In this document: one piece after another, positions 49,801 to 63,400 of the stretch
How positions within the stretch are numbered: the first letter of the stretch is position 1
Layout of the letters: every line of letters begins with the position of its first letter
The notes under the pieces: generated by a model
What the model was told of the DNA's origin: nothing
Database searches by the model: none
What the model saw: only the letters and a program-made list of their open reading frames with translations
Position numbers and translations under genes: made by a program
Assembly: GCA_958295665.1 (NCBI GenBank)
Contig: OY282560.1
Coordinates: 97,069,930 to 97,133,929 of the forward strand
Length of the DNA stretch: 64,000 bases
Direction: 5' to 3'
From: Tipula vernalis
Taxonomy: Eukaryota; Arthropoda; Insecta; Diptera; Tipulidae

Positions 49801-51450
49801 ACCATCGTAATCGGACCATTTAAGATTTTTGCCGCCCAAAACTTGTGGGCTATAGCACAGTTGATTTTCAATAAAATTGAATTTTCTAAGAAATGTTTAG
49901 AAATAATCGAGCAATCAAAATGAAAATTGTCACAGCAATTACAGGTCCCGTAACCTATTGATAGAGGTATCAACCATCGTAATCGGACCATTTTAGATTT
50001 TTGCCGCCCAAAAACTTGTGGGCTATAGCACAGTTGATTTTCAATAAAATTGAATTTTCTAAGAAATGTTTAGAAATACTCGAGCAATCAAAATTCAAAT
50101 TGTCACAGCAATTACAGGTCCCAAAACCTATTGATAGAGATATCAACCAATGTAATCGGAGCATTTTAGATGTTTGCCGCCCAAAAACTTGTGGGCTATA
50201 GCACAGTTGATTTTCAATAAAATTGAATTTTCTAAGAAATGTTTAGAAATAATCGAGCAATCAAAATGAAAATTGTCACAGCAATTACAGGTCCCGTAAC
50301 CTATTGATAGAGGTATCAACCATCGTAATCGGACCATTTTAGATTTTTGCCGCCCAAAAACTTGTGGGCTATAGCACAGTTGATTTTCAATAAAATTGAA
50401 TTTTCTAAGAAATGCTTAGAAATAATCGAGCAATCAAAATGAAAATTGTCACAGCAATTACAGGTCCCGTAACCTATTGATAGAGGTATCAACCATCGTA
50501 ATCGGACCATTTAAGATTTTTGCCGCCCAAAACTTGTGGGCTATAGCACAGTTGATTTTCAATAAAATTGAATTTTCTAAGAAATGTTTAGAAATAATCG
50601 AGCAATCAAAATGAAAATTGTCACAGCAATTACAGGTCCCGTAACCTATTGATAGAGGTATCAACCATCGTAATCGGACCATTTTAGATTTTTGCCGCCC
50701 AAAAACTTGTGGGCTATAGCACAGTTGATTTTCAATAAAATTGAATTTTCTAAGAAATGCTAAGAAATAATCGAGCAATCAAAATGAAAATTGTCACAGC
50801 AATTACAGGTCCCGTAACCTATTGATAGAGGTATCAACCATCGTAATCGGACCATTTTAGATTTTTTGCCGCCCAAAAACTTGTGGGCTATAGCACAGTT
50901 GATTTTCAATAAAATTGAATTTTCTAAGAAATGTTTAGAAATACTCGAGCAATCAAAATTCAAATTGTCACAGCAATTACAGGTCCCAAAACCTATTGAT
51001 AGAGATATCAACCAATGTAATCGGAGCATTTTAGATGTTTGCCGCCCAAAAACTTGTGGGCTATAGCACAGTTGATTTTCAATAAAATTGAATTTTCTAA
51101 GAAATGTTTAGAAATAATCGAGCAATCAAAATGAAAATTGTCACAGCAATTACAGGTCCCGTAACCTATTGATAGAGGTATCAACCATCGTAATCGGACC
51201 ATTTTAGATTTTTGCCGCCCAAAAACTTGTGGGCTATAGCACAGTTGATTTTCAATAAAATTGAATTTTCTAAGAAATGCTTAGAAATAATCGAGCAATC
51301 AAAATGAAAATTGTCACAGCAATTACAGGTCCCGTAACCTATTGATAGAGGTATCAACCATCGTAATCGGACCATTTAAGATTTTTGCCGCCCAAAACTT
51401 GTGGGCTATAGCACAGTTGATTTTCAATAAAATTGAATTTTCTAAGAAAT
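40812..51450. repeat. Satellite zone 3: alternating standard and TTCAAATTGTC units
   Basis: A new variant appears abruptly: CAAAATTCAAATTGTCACAG with GGTCCCAAAACC, CCAATGTAATCGGAGCATT and GATGTTTGCCGCC. It alternates with one or more standard units. The first such unit (about 40,920) has a 6-bp deletion. A segment of about 9 units (40.81-42.36 kb) recurs at 44.96-46.51 kb at an offset of 4,151 bp. Around 48.2-50.7 kb a four-unit, ~691-bp higher-order repeat marked by the 172-bp unit (48384, 49075, 49767, 50458) is visible. Confidence 0.82.
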
Positions 51451-54400
51451 GCTAAGAAATAATCGAGCAATCAAAATGAAAATTGTCACAGCAATTACAG
51501 GTCCCGTAACCTATTGATAGAGGTATCAACCATCGTAATCGGACCATTTTAGATTTTTTGCCGCCCAAAAACTTGTGGGCTATAGCACAGTTGATTTTCA
51601 ATAAAATTGAATTTTCTAAGAAATGTTTAGAAATACTCGAGCAATCAAAATTCAAATTGTCACAGCAATTACAGGTCCCAAAACCTATTGATAGAGATAT
51701 CAACCATCGTAATCGGACCATTTAAGATTTTTGCCGCCCAAAACTTGTGGGCTATAGCACAGTTGATTTTCAATAAAATTGAATTTTCTAAGAAATGCTT
51801 AGAAATAATCGAGCAATCAAAATGAAAATTGTCACAGCAATTACAGGTCCCGTAACCTATTGATAGAGGTATCAACCATCGTAATCGGACCATTTAAGAT
51901 TTTTGCCGCCCAAAACTTGTGGGCTATAGCACAGTTGATTTTCAATAAAATTGAATTTTCTAAGAAATGTTTAGAAATAATCGAGCAATCAAAATGAAAA
52001 TTGTCACAGCAATTACAGGTCCCGTAACCTATTGATAGAGGTATCAACCATCGTAATCGGACCATTTTAGATTTTTGCCGCCCAAAAACTTGTGGGCTAT
52101 AGCACAGTTGATTTTCAATAAAATTGAATTTTCTAAGAAATGCTTAGAAATAATCGAGCAATCAAAATGAAAATTGTCACAGCAATTACAGGTCCCGTAA
52201 CCTATTGATAGAGGTATCAACCATCGTAATCGGACCATTTAAGATTTTTGCCGCCCAAAACTTGTGGGCTATATCACAGTTGATTTTCAATAAAATTGAA
52301 TTTTCTAAGAAATGTTTAGAAATAATCGAGCAATCAAAATGAAAATTGTCACAGCAATTACAGGTCCCGTAACCTATTGATAGAGGTATCAACCATCGTA
52401 ATCGGACCATTTTAGATTTTTGCCGCCCAAAAACTTGTGGGCTATAGCACAGTTGATTTTCAATAAAATTGAATTTTCTAAGAAATGCTAAGAAATAATC
52501 GAGCAATCAAAATGAAAATTGCCACAGCAATTACAGGTCCCGTAACCTATTGATAGAGGTATCAACCATCGTAATCGGACCATTTTAGATTTTTTGCCGC
52601 CCAAAAACTTGTGGGCTATAGCACAGTTGATTTTCAATAAAATTGAATTTTCTAAGAAATGCTAAGAAATAATCGAGCAATCAAAATGAAAATTGTCACA
52701 GCAATTACAGGTCCCGTAACCTATTGATAGAGGTATCAACCATCGTAATCGGACCATTTTAGATTTTTTGCCGCCCAAAAACTTGTGGGCTATAGCACAG
52801 TTGATTTTCAATAAAATTGAATTTTCTAAGAAATGTTTAGAAATACTCGAGCAATCAAAATTCAAATTGTCACAGCAATTACAGGTCCCAAAACCTATTG
52901 ATAGAGATATCAACCATCGTAATCGGACCATTTAAGATTTTTGCCGCCCAAAACTTGTGGGCTATAGCACAGTTGATTTTCAATAAAATTGAATTTTCTA
53001 AGAAATGCTTAGAAATAATCGAGCAATCAAAATGAAAATTGTCACAGCAATTACAGGTCCCGTAACCTATTGATAGAGGTATCAACCATCGTAATCGGAC
53101 CATTTTAGATTTTTTGCCGCCCAAAAACTTGTGGGCTATAGCACAGTTGATTTTCAATAAAATTGAATTTTCTAAGAAATGCTAAGAAATAATCGAGCAA
53201 TCAAAATGAAAATTGTCACAGCAATTACAGGTCCCGTAACCTATTGATAGAGGTATCAACCATCGTAATCGGACCATTTTAGATTTTTTGCCGCCCAAAA
53301 ACTTGTGGGCTATAGCACAGTTGATTTTCAATAAAATTGAATTTTCTAAGAAATGTTTAGAAATACTCGAGCAATCAAAATTCAAATTGTCACAGCAATT
53401 ACAGGTCCCAAAACCTATTGATAGAGATATCAACCATCGTAATCGGACCATTTAAGATTTTTGCCGCCCAAAACTTGTGGGCTATAGCACAGTTGATTTT
53501 CAATAAAATTGAATTTTCTAAGAAATGCTTAGAAATAATCGAGCAATCAAAATGAAAATTGTCACAGCAATTACAGGTCCCGTAACCTATTGATAGAGGT
53601 ATCAACCATCGTAATCGGACCATTTTAGATTTTTGCCGCCCAAAAACTTGTGGGCTATAGCACAGTTGATTTTCAATAAGATTGAATTTTCTAAGAAATG
53701 CTAAGAAATAATCGAGCAATCAAAATGAAAATTGTCACAGCAATTACAGGTCCCGTAACCTATTGATAGAGGTATCAACCATCGTAATCGGACCATTTAA
53801 GATTTTTGCCGCCCAAAACTTGTGGGCTATAGCACAGTTGATTTTCAATAAAATTGAATTTTCTAAGAAATGTTTAGAAATAATCGAGCAATCAAAATGA
53901 AAATTGTCACAGCAATTACAGGTCCCGTAACCTATTGATAGAGGTATCAACCATCGTAATCGGACCATTTTAGATTTTTGCCGCCCAAAAACTTGTGGGC
54001 TATAGCACAGTTGATTTTCAATAAAATTGAATTTTCTAAGAAATGCTTAGAAATAATCGAGCAATCAAAATGAAAATTGTCACAGCAATTACAGGTCCCG
54101 TAACCTATTGATAGAGGTATCAACCATCGTAATCGGACCATTTAAGATTTTTGCCGCCCAAAACTTGTGGGCTATAGCACAGTTGATTTTCAATAAAATT
54201 GAATTTTCTAAGAAATGTTAAGAAATATTCGAGCAATCAAAATGAAAATTGTCACAGCAACTACAGGTCCCGTAACCTATTGATAGAGGTATCAACCATC
54301 GTAATCGGACCATTTTAGATTTTTGCCGCCCAAAAACTTGTGGGCTATAGCACAGTTGATTTTCAATAAAATTGAATTTTCTAAGAAATGCTTAGAAATA

Positions 54401-57400
54401 ATCGAGCAATCAAAATGAAAATTGTCACAGCAATTACAGGTCCCGTAACCTATTGATAGAGGTATCAACCATCGTAATCGGACCATTTAAGATTTTTGCC
54501 GCCCAAAACTTGTGGGCTATAGCACAGTTGATTTTCAATAAAATTGAATTTTCTAAGAAATGTTTAGAAATAATCGAGCAATCAAAATGAAAATTGTCAC
54601 AGCAATTACAGGTCCCGTAACCTATTGATAGAGGTATCAACCATCGTAATCGGACCATTTTAGATTTTTGCCGCCCAAAAACTTGTGGGCTATAGCACAG
54701 TTGATTTTCAATAAAATTGAATTTTCTAAGAAATGCTAAGAAATAATCGAGCAATCAAAATGAAAATTGTCACAGCAATTACAGGTCCCGTAACCTATTG
54801 ATAGAGGTATCAACCATCGTAATCGGACCATTTTAGATTTTTTGCCGCCCAAAAACTTGTGGGCTATAGCACAGTTGATTTTCAATAAAATTGAATTTTC
54901 TAAGAAATGTTTAGAAATACTCGAGCAATCAAAATTCAAATTGTCACAGCAATTACAGGTCCCAAAACCTATTGATAGAGATATCAACCATCGTAATCGG
55001 ACCATTTAAGATTTTTGCCGCCCAAAAACTTGTGGGCTATAGCACAGTTGATTTTCAATAAAATTGAATTTTCTAAGAAATGCTTAGAAATAATCGAGCA
55101 ATCAAAATGAAAATTGTCACAGCAATTACAGGTCCCGTAACCTATTGATAGAGGTATCAACCATCGTAATCGGACCATTTAAGATTTTTGCCGCCCAAAA
55201 CTTGTGGGCTATAGCACAGTTGATTTTCAATAAAATTGAATTTTCTAAGAAATGTTTAGAAATAATCGAGCAATCAAAATGAAAATTGTCACAGCAATTA
55301 CAGGTCCCGTAACCTATTGATAGAGGTATCAACCATCGTAATCGGACCATTTTAGATTTTTGCCGCCCAAAAACTTGTGGGCTATAGCACAGTTGATTTT
55401 CAATAAAATTGAATTTTCTAAGAAATGCTAAGAAATAATCGAGCAATCAAAATGAAAATTGTCACAGCAATTACAGGTCCCGTAACCTATTGATAGAGAT
55501 ATCAACCATCGTAATCGGACCATTTAAGATTTTTGCCGCCCAAAACTTGTGGGCTATAGCACAGTTGATTTTCAATAAAATTGAATTTTCTAAGAAATGT
55601 TTAGAAATAATCGAGCAATCAAAATGAAAATTGTCACAGCAATTACAGGTCCCGTAATCTATTGATAGAGGTATCAACCATCGTAATCGGACCATTTTAG
55701 ATTTTTGCCGCCCAAAAACTTGTGGGCTATAGCACAGTTGATTTTCAATAAAATTGAATTTTCTAAGAAATGCTAAGAAATAATCGAGCAATCAAAATGA
55801 AAATTGTCACAGCAATTACAGGTCCCGTAACCTATTGATAGAGGTATCAACCATCGTAATCGGACCATTTAAGATTTTTGCCGCCCAAAAACTTGTGGGC
55901 TATAGCACAGTTGATTTTCAATAAAATTGAATTTTCTAAGAAATGTTTAGAAATACTCGAGCAATCAAAATTCAAATTGTCACAGCAATTACAGGTCCCA
56001 AAACCTATTGATAGAGATATCAACCAATGTAATCGGAGCATTTTAGATGTTTGCCGCCCAAAAACTTGTGGGCTATAGCACAGTTGATTTTCAATAAAAT
56101 TGAATTTTCTAAGAAATGCTAAGAAATAATCGAGCAATCAAAATGAAAATTGTCACAGCAATTACAGGTCCCGTAACCTATTGATAGAGGTATCAACCAT
56201 CGTAATCGGACCATTTTAGATTTTTTGCCGCCCAAAAACTTGTGGGCTATAGCACAGTTGATTTTCAATAAAATTGAATTTTCTAAGAAATGTTTAGAAA
56301 TACTCGAGCAATCAAAATTCAAATTGTCACAGCAATTACAGGTCCCAAAACCTATTGATAGAGATATCAACCATCGTAATCGGACCATTTAAGATTTTTG
56401 CCGCCCAAAACTTGTGGGCTATAGCACAGTTGATTTTCAATAAAATTGAATTTTCTAAGAAATGTTTAGAAATAATCGAGCAATCAAAATGAAAATTGTC
56501 ACAGCAATTACAGGTCCCGTAACCTATTGATAGAGGTATCAACCATCGTAATCGGACCATTTTAGATTTTTGCCGCCCAAAAACTTGTGGGCTATAGCAC
56601 AGTTGATTTTCAATAAAATTGAATTTTCTAAGAAATGTTTAGAAATACTCGAGCAATCAAAATTCAAATTGTCACAGCAATTACAGGTCCCAAAACCTAT
56701 TGATAGAGATATCAACCATCGTAATCGGACCATTTAAGATTTTTGCCGCCCAAAACTTGTGGGCTATAGCACAGTTGATTTTCAATAAAATTGAATTTTC
56801 TAAGAAATGTTTAGAAATAATCGAGCAATCAAAATGAAAATTGTCACAGCAATTACAGGTCCCGTAACCTATTGATAGAAGTATCAACCATCGTAATCGG
56901 ACCATTTAAGATTTTTGCCGCCCAAAAACTTGTGGGCTATAGCACAGTTGATTTTCAATAAAATAGAATTTTCTAAGAAATGCTAAGAAATAATCGAGCA
57001 ATCAAAATGAAAATTGTCACAGCAATTACAGGTCCCGTAACCTATTGATAGAGGTATCAACCATCGTAATCGGACCATTTTAGATTTTTTGCCGCCCAAA
57101 AACTTGTGGGCTATAGCACAGTTGATTTTCAATAAAATTGAATTTTCTAAGAAATGTTTAGAAATACTCGAGCAATCAAAATTCAAATTGTCACAGCAAT
57201 TACAGGTCCCAAAACCTATTGATAGAGATATCAACCAATGTAATCGGAGCATTTTAGATGTTTGCCGCCCAAAAACTTGTGGGCTATAGCACAGTTGATT
57301 TTCAATAAAATTGAATTTTCTAAGAAATGTTTAGAAATAATCGAGCAATCAAAATGAAAATTGTCACAGCAATTACAGGTCCCGTAACCTATTGATAGAG

Positions 57401-60400
57401 GTATCAACCATCGTAATCGGACCATTTAAGATTTTTGCCGCCCAAAACTTGTGGGCTATAGCACAGTTGATTTTCAATAAAATTGAATTTTCTAAGAAAT
57501 GCTTAGAAATAATCGAGCAATCAAAATGAAAATTGTCACAGCAATTACAGGTCCCGTAACCTATTGATAGAGGTATCAACCATCGTAATCGGACCATTTA
57601 AGATTTTTGCCGCCCAAAACTTGTGGGCTATAGCACAGTTGATTTTCAATAAAATTGAATTTTCTAAGAAATGTTTAGAAATACTCGAGCAATCAAAATT
57701 CAAATTGTCACAGCAATTACAGGTCCCAAAACCTATTGATAGAGATATCAACCATCGTAATCGGACCATTTAAGATTTTTGCCGCCCAAAACTTGTGGGC
57801 TATAGCACAGTTGATTTTCAATAAAATTGAATTTTCTAAGAAATGCTTAGAAATAATCGAGCAATCAAAATGAAAATTGTCACAGCAATTACAGGTCCCG
57901 TAACCTATTGATAGAGGTATCAACCATCGTAATCGGACCATTTAAGATTTTTGCCGCCCAAAACTTGTGGGCTATAGCACAGTTGATTTTCAATAAAATT
58001 GAATTTTCTAAGAAATGCTTAGAAATAATCGAGCAATCAAAATGAAAATTGTCACAGCAATTACAGGTCCCGTAACCTATTGATAGAGGTATCAACCATC
58101 GTAATCGGACCATTTAAGATTTTTGCCGCCCAAAACTTGTGGGCTATAGCACAGTTGATTTTCAATAAAATTGAATTTTCTAAGAAATGTTTAGAAATAA
58201 TCGAGCAATCAAAATGAAAATTGTCACAGCAATTACAGGTCCCGTAACCTATTGATAGAGGTATCAACCATCGTAATCGGACCATTTTAGATTTTTGCCG
58301 CCCAAAAACTTGTGGGCTATAGCACAGTTTATTTTCAATAAAATTGAATTTTCTAAGAAATGCTTAGAAATAATCGAGCAATCAAAATGAAAATTGTCAC
58401 AGCAATTACAGGTCCCGTAACCTATTGATAGAGGTATCAACCATCGTAATCGGACCATTTAAGATTTTTGCCGCCCAAAACTTGTGGGCTATAGCACAGT
58501 TGATTTTCAATAAAATTGAATTTTCTAAGAAATGTTTAGAAATATTCGAGCAATCAAAATGAAAATTGTCACAGCAACTACAGGTCCCGTAACCTATTGA
58601 TAGAGGTATCAACCATCGTAATCGGACCATTTTAGATTTTTGCCGCCCAAAAACTTGTGGGCTATAGCACAGTTGATTTTCAATAAAATTGAATTTTCTA
58701 AGAAATGCTTAGAAATAATCGAGCAATCAAAATGAAAATTGTCACAGCAATTACAGGTCCCGTAACCTATTGATAGAGGTATCAACCATCGTAATCGGAC
58801 CATTTAAGATTTTTGCCGCCCAAAACTTGTGGGCTATAGCACAGTTGATTTTCAATAAAATTGAATTTTCTAAGAAATGTTTAGAAATAATCGAGCAATC
58901 AAAATGAAAATTGTCACAGCAATTACAGGTCCCGTAACCTATTGATAGAGGTATCAACCATCGTAATCGGACCATTTTAGATTTTTGCCGCCCAAAAACT
59001 TGTGGGCTATAGCACAGTTGATTTTCAATAAAATTGAATTTTCTAAGAAATGCTAAGAAATAATCGAGCAATCAAAATGAAAATTGTCACAGCAATTACA
59101 GGTCCCGTAACCTATTGATAGAGGTATCAACCATCGTAGTCGGACCATTTTAGATTTTTTGCCGCCCAAAAACTTGTGGGCTATAGCACAGTTGATTTTC
59201 AATAAAATTGAATTTTCTAAGAAATGTTTAGAAATACTCGAGCAATCAAAATTCAAATTGTCACAGCAATTACAGGTCCCAAAACCTATTGATAGAGATA
59301 TCAACCATCGTAATCGGACCATTTAAGATTTTTGCCGCCCAAAAACTTGTGGGCTATAGCACAGTTGATTTTCAATAAAATTGAATTTTCTAAGAAATGC
59401 TTAGAAATAATCGAGCAATCAAAATGAAAATTGTCACAGCAATTACAGGTCCCGTAACCTATTGATAGAGGTATCAACCATCGTAATCGGACCATTTAAG
59501 ATTTTTGCCGCCCAAAACTTGTGGGCTATAGCACAGTTGATTTTCAATAAAATTGAATTTTCTAAGAAATGTTTAGAAATAATCGAGCAATCAAAATTCA
59601 AATTGTCACAGCAATTACAGGTCCCGTAACCTATTGATAGAGGTATCAACCATCGTAATCGGACCATTTTAGATTTTTGCCGCCCAAAAACTTGTGGGCT
59701 ATAGCACAGTTGATTTTCAATAAAATTGAATTTTCTAAGAAATGCTAAGAAATAATCGAGCAATCAAAATGAAAATTGTCACAGCAATTACAGGTCCCGT
59801 AACCTATTGATAGAGATATCAACCATCGTAATCGGACCATTTAAGATTTTTGCCGCCCAAAACTTGTGGGCTATAGCACAGTTGATTTTCAATAAAATTG
59901 AATTTTCTAAGAAATGTTTAGAAATAATCGAGCAATCAAAATGAAAATTGTCACAGCAATTACAGGTCCCGTAATCTATTGATAGAGGTATCAACCATCG
60001 TAATCGGACCATTTTAGATTTTTGCCGCCCAAAAACTTGTGGGCTATAGCACAGTTGATTTTCAATAAAATTGAATTTTCTAAGAAATGCTAAGAAATAA
60101 TCGAGCAATCAAAATGAAAATTGTCACAGCAATTACAGGTCCCGTAACCTATTGATAGAGGTATCAACCATCGTAATCGGACCATTTAAGATTTTTGCCG
60201 CCCAAAAACTTGTGGGCTATAGCACAGTTGATTTTCAATAAAATTGAATTTTCTAAGAAATGTTTAGAAATACTCGAGCAATCAAAATTCAAATTGTCAC
60301 AGCAATTACAGGTCCCAAAACCTATTGATAGAGATATCAACCAATGTAATCGGAGCATTTTAGATGTTTGCCGCCCAAAAACTTGTGGGCTATAGCACAG

Positions 60401-63400
60401 TTGATTTTCAATAAAATTGAATTTTCTAAGAAATGTTTAGAAATACTCGAGCAATCAAAATTCAAATTGTCACAGCAATTACAGGTCCCAAAACCTATTG
60501 ATAGAGATATCAACCATCGTAATCGGACCATTTAAGATTTTTGCCGCCCAAAACTTGTGGGCTATAGCACAGTTGATTTTCAATAAAATTGAATTTTCTA
60601 AGAAATGCTTAGAAATAATCGAGCAATCAAAATGAAAATTGTCACAGCAATTACAGGTCCCGTAACCTATTGATAGAGGTATCAACCATCGTAATCGGAC
60701 CATTTAAGATTTTTGCCGCCCAAAACTTGTGGGCTATAGCACAGTTGATTTTCAATAAAATTGAATTTTCTAAGAAATGTTTAGAAATACTCGAGCAATC
60801 AAAATGAAAATTGTCACAGCAATTACAGGTCCCGTAACCTATTGATAGAGGTATCAACCATCGTAATCGGACCATTTTAGATTTTTGCCGCCCAAAAACT
60901 TGTGGGCTATAGCACAGTTGATTTTCAATAAAATTGAATTTTCTAAGAAATGCTAAGAAATAATCGAGCAATCAAAATGAAAATTGTCACAGCAATTACA
61001 GGTCCCGTAACCTATTGATAGAGGTATCAACCATCGTAATCGGACCATTTTAGATTTTTGCCGCCCAAAAACTTGTGGGCTATAGCACAGTTGATTTTCA
61101 ATAAAATTGAATTTTCTAAGAAATGCTAAGAAATAATCGAGCAATCAAAATGAAAATTGTCACAGCAATTACAGGTCCCGTAACCTATTGATAGAGATAT
61201 CAACCATCGTAATCGGACCATTTAAGATTTTTGCCGCCCAAAACTTGTGGGCTATAGCACAGTTGATTTTCAATAAAATTGAATTTTCTAAGAAATGTTT
61301 AGAAATAATCGAGCAATCAAAATGAAAATTGTCACAGCAATTACAGGTCCCGTAATCTATTGATAGAGGTATCAACCATCGTAATCGGACCATTTTAGAT
61401 TTTTGCCGCCCAAAAACTTGTGGGCTATAGCACAGTTGATTTTCAATAAAATTGAATTTTCTAAGAAATGCTAAGAAATAATCGAGCAATCAAAATGAAA
61501 ATTGTCACAGCAATTACAGGTCCCGTAACCTATTGATAGAGGTATCAACCATCGTAATCGGACCATTTAAGATTTTTGCCGCCCAAAAACTTGTGGGCTA
61601 TAGCACAGTTGATTTTCAATAAAATTGAATTTTCTAAGAAATGTTTAGAAATACTCGAGCAGGTCCCAAAACCTACAGGTCCCAAAACCTATTGATAGAG
61701 ATATCAACCAATGTAATCGGAGCATTTTAGATGTTTGCCGCCCAAAAACTTGTGGGCTATAGCACAGTTGATTTTCAATAAAATTGAATTTTCTAAGAAA
61801 TGTTTAGAAATACTCGAGCAATCAAAATTCAAATTGTCACAGCAATTACAGGTCCCAAAACCTATTGATAGAGATATCAACCATCGTAATCGGACCATTT
61901 AAGATTTTTGCCGCCCAAAACTTGTGGGCTATAGCACAGTTGATTTTCAATAAAATTGAATTTTCTAAGAAATGCTTAGAAATAATCGAGCAATCAAAAT
62001 GAAAATTGTCACAGCAATTACAGGTCCCGTAACCTATTGATAGAGGTATCAACCATCGTAATCGGACCATTTAAGATTTTTGCCGCCCAAAACTTGTGGG
62101 CTATAGCACAGTTGATTTTCAATAAAATTGAATTTTCTAAGAAATGTTTAGAAATAATCGAGCAATCAAAATGAAAATTGTCACAGCAATTACAGGTCCC
62201 GTAATCTATTGATAGAGGTATCAACCATCGTAATCGGACCATTTTAGATTTTTGCCGCCCAAAAACTTGTGGGCTATAGCACAGTTGATTTTCAATAAAA
62301 TTGAATTTTCTAAGAAATGCTAAGAAATAATCGAGCAATCAAAATGAAAATTGTCACAGCAATTACAGGTCCCGTAACCTATTGATAGAGGTATCAACCA
62401 TCGTAATCGGACCATTTTAGATTTTTGCCGCCCAAAAACTTGTGGGCTATAGCACAGTTGATTTTCAATAAAATTGAATTTTCTAAGAAATGCTAAGAAA
62501 TAATCGAGCAATCAAAATGAAAATTGTCACAGCAATTACAGGTCCCGTAACCTATTGATAGAGATATCAACCATCGTAATCGGACCATTTAAGATTTTTG
62601 CCGCCCAAAACTTGTGGGCTATAGCACAGTTGATTTTCAATAAAATTGAATTTTCTAAGAAATGTTTAGAAATAATCGAGCAATCAAAATGAAAATTGTC
62701 ACAGCAATTACAGGTCCCGTAATCTATTGATAGAGGTATCAACCATCGTAATCGGACCATTTTAGATTTTTGCCGCCCAAAAACTTGTGGGCTATAGCAC
62801 AGTTGATTTTCAATAAAATTGAATTTTCTAAGAAATGCTAAGAAATAATCGAGCAATCAAAATGAAAATTGTCACAGCAATTACAGGTCCCGTAACCTAT
62901 TGATAGAGGTATCAACCATCGTAATCGGACCATTTTAGATTTTTGCCGCCCAAAAACTTGTGGGCTATAGCACAGTTGATTTTCAATAAAATTGAATTTT
63001 CTAAGAAATGCTAAGAAATAATCGAGCAATCAAAATGAAAATTGTCACAGCAATTACAGGTCCCGTAACCTATTGATAGAGGTATCAACCATCGTAATCG
63101 GACCATTTTAGATTTTTTGCCGCCCAAAAACTTGTGGGCTATAGCACAGTTGATTTTCAATAAAATTGAATTTTCTAAGAAATGTTTAGAAATACTCGAG
63201 CAATCAAAATTCAAATTGTCACAGCAATTACAGGTCCCAAAACCTATTGATAGAGATATCAACCATCGTAATCGGACCATTTAAGATTTTTGCCGCCCAA
63301 AAACTTGTGGGCTATAGCACAGTTGATTTTCAATAAAATTGAATTTTCTAAGAAATGCTTAGAAATAATCGAGCAATCAAAATGAAAATTGTCACAGCAA

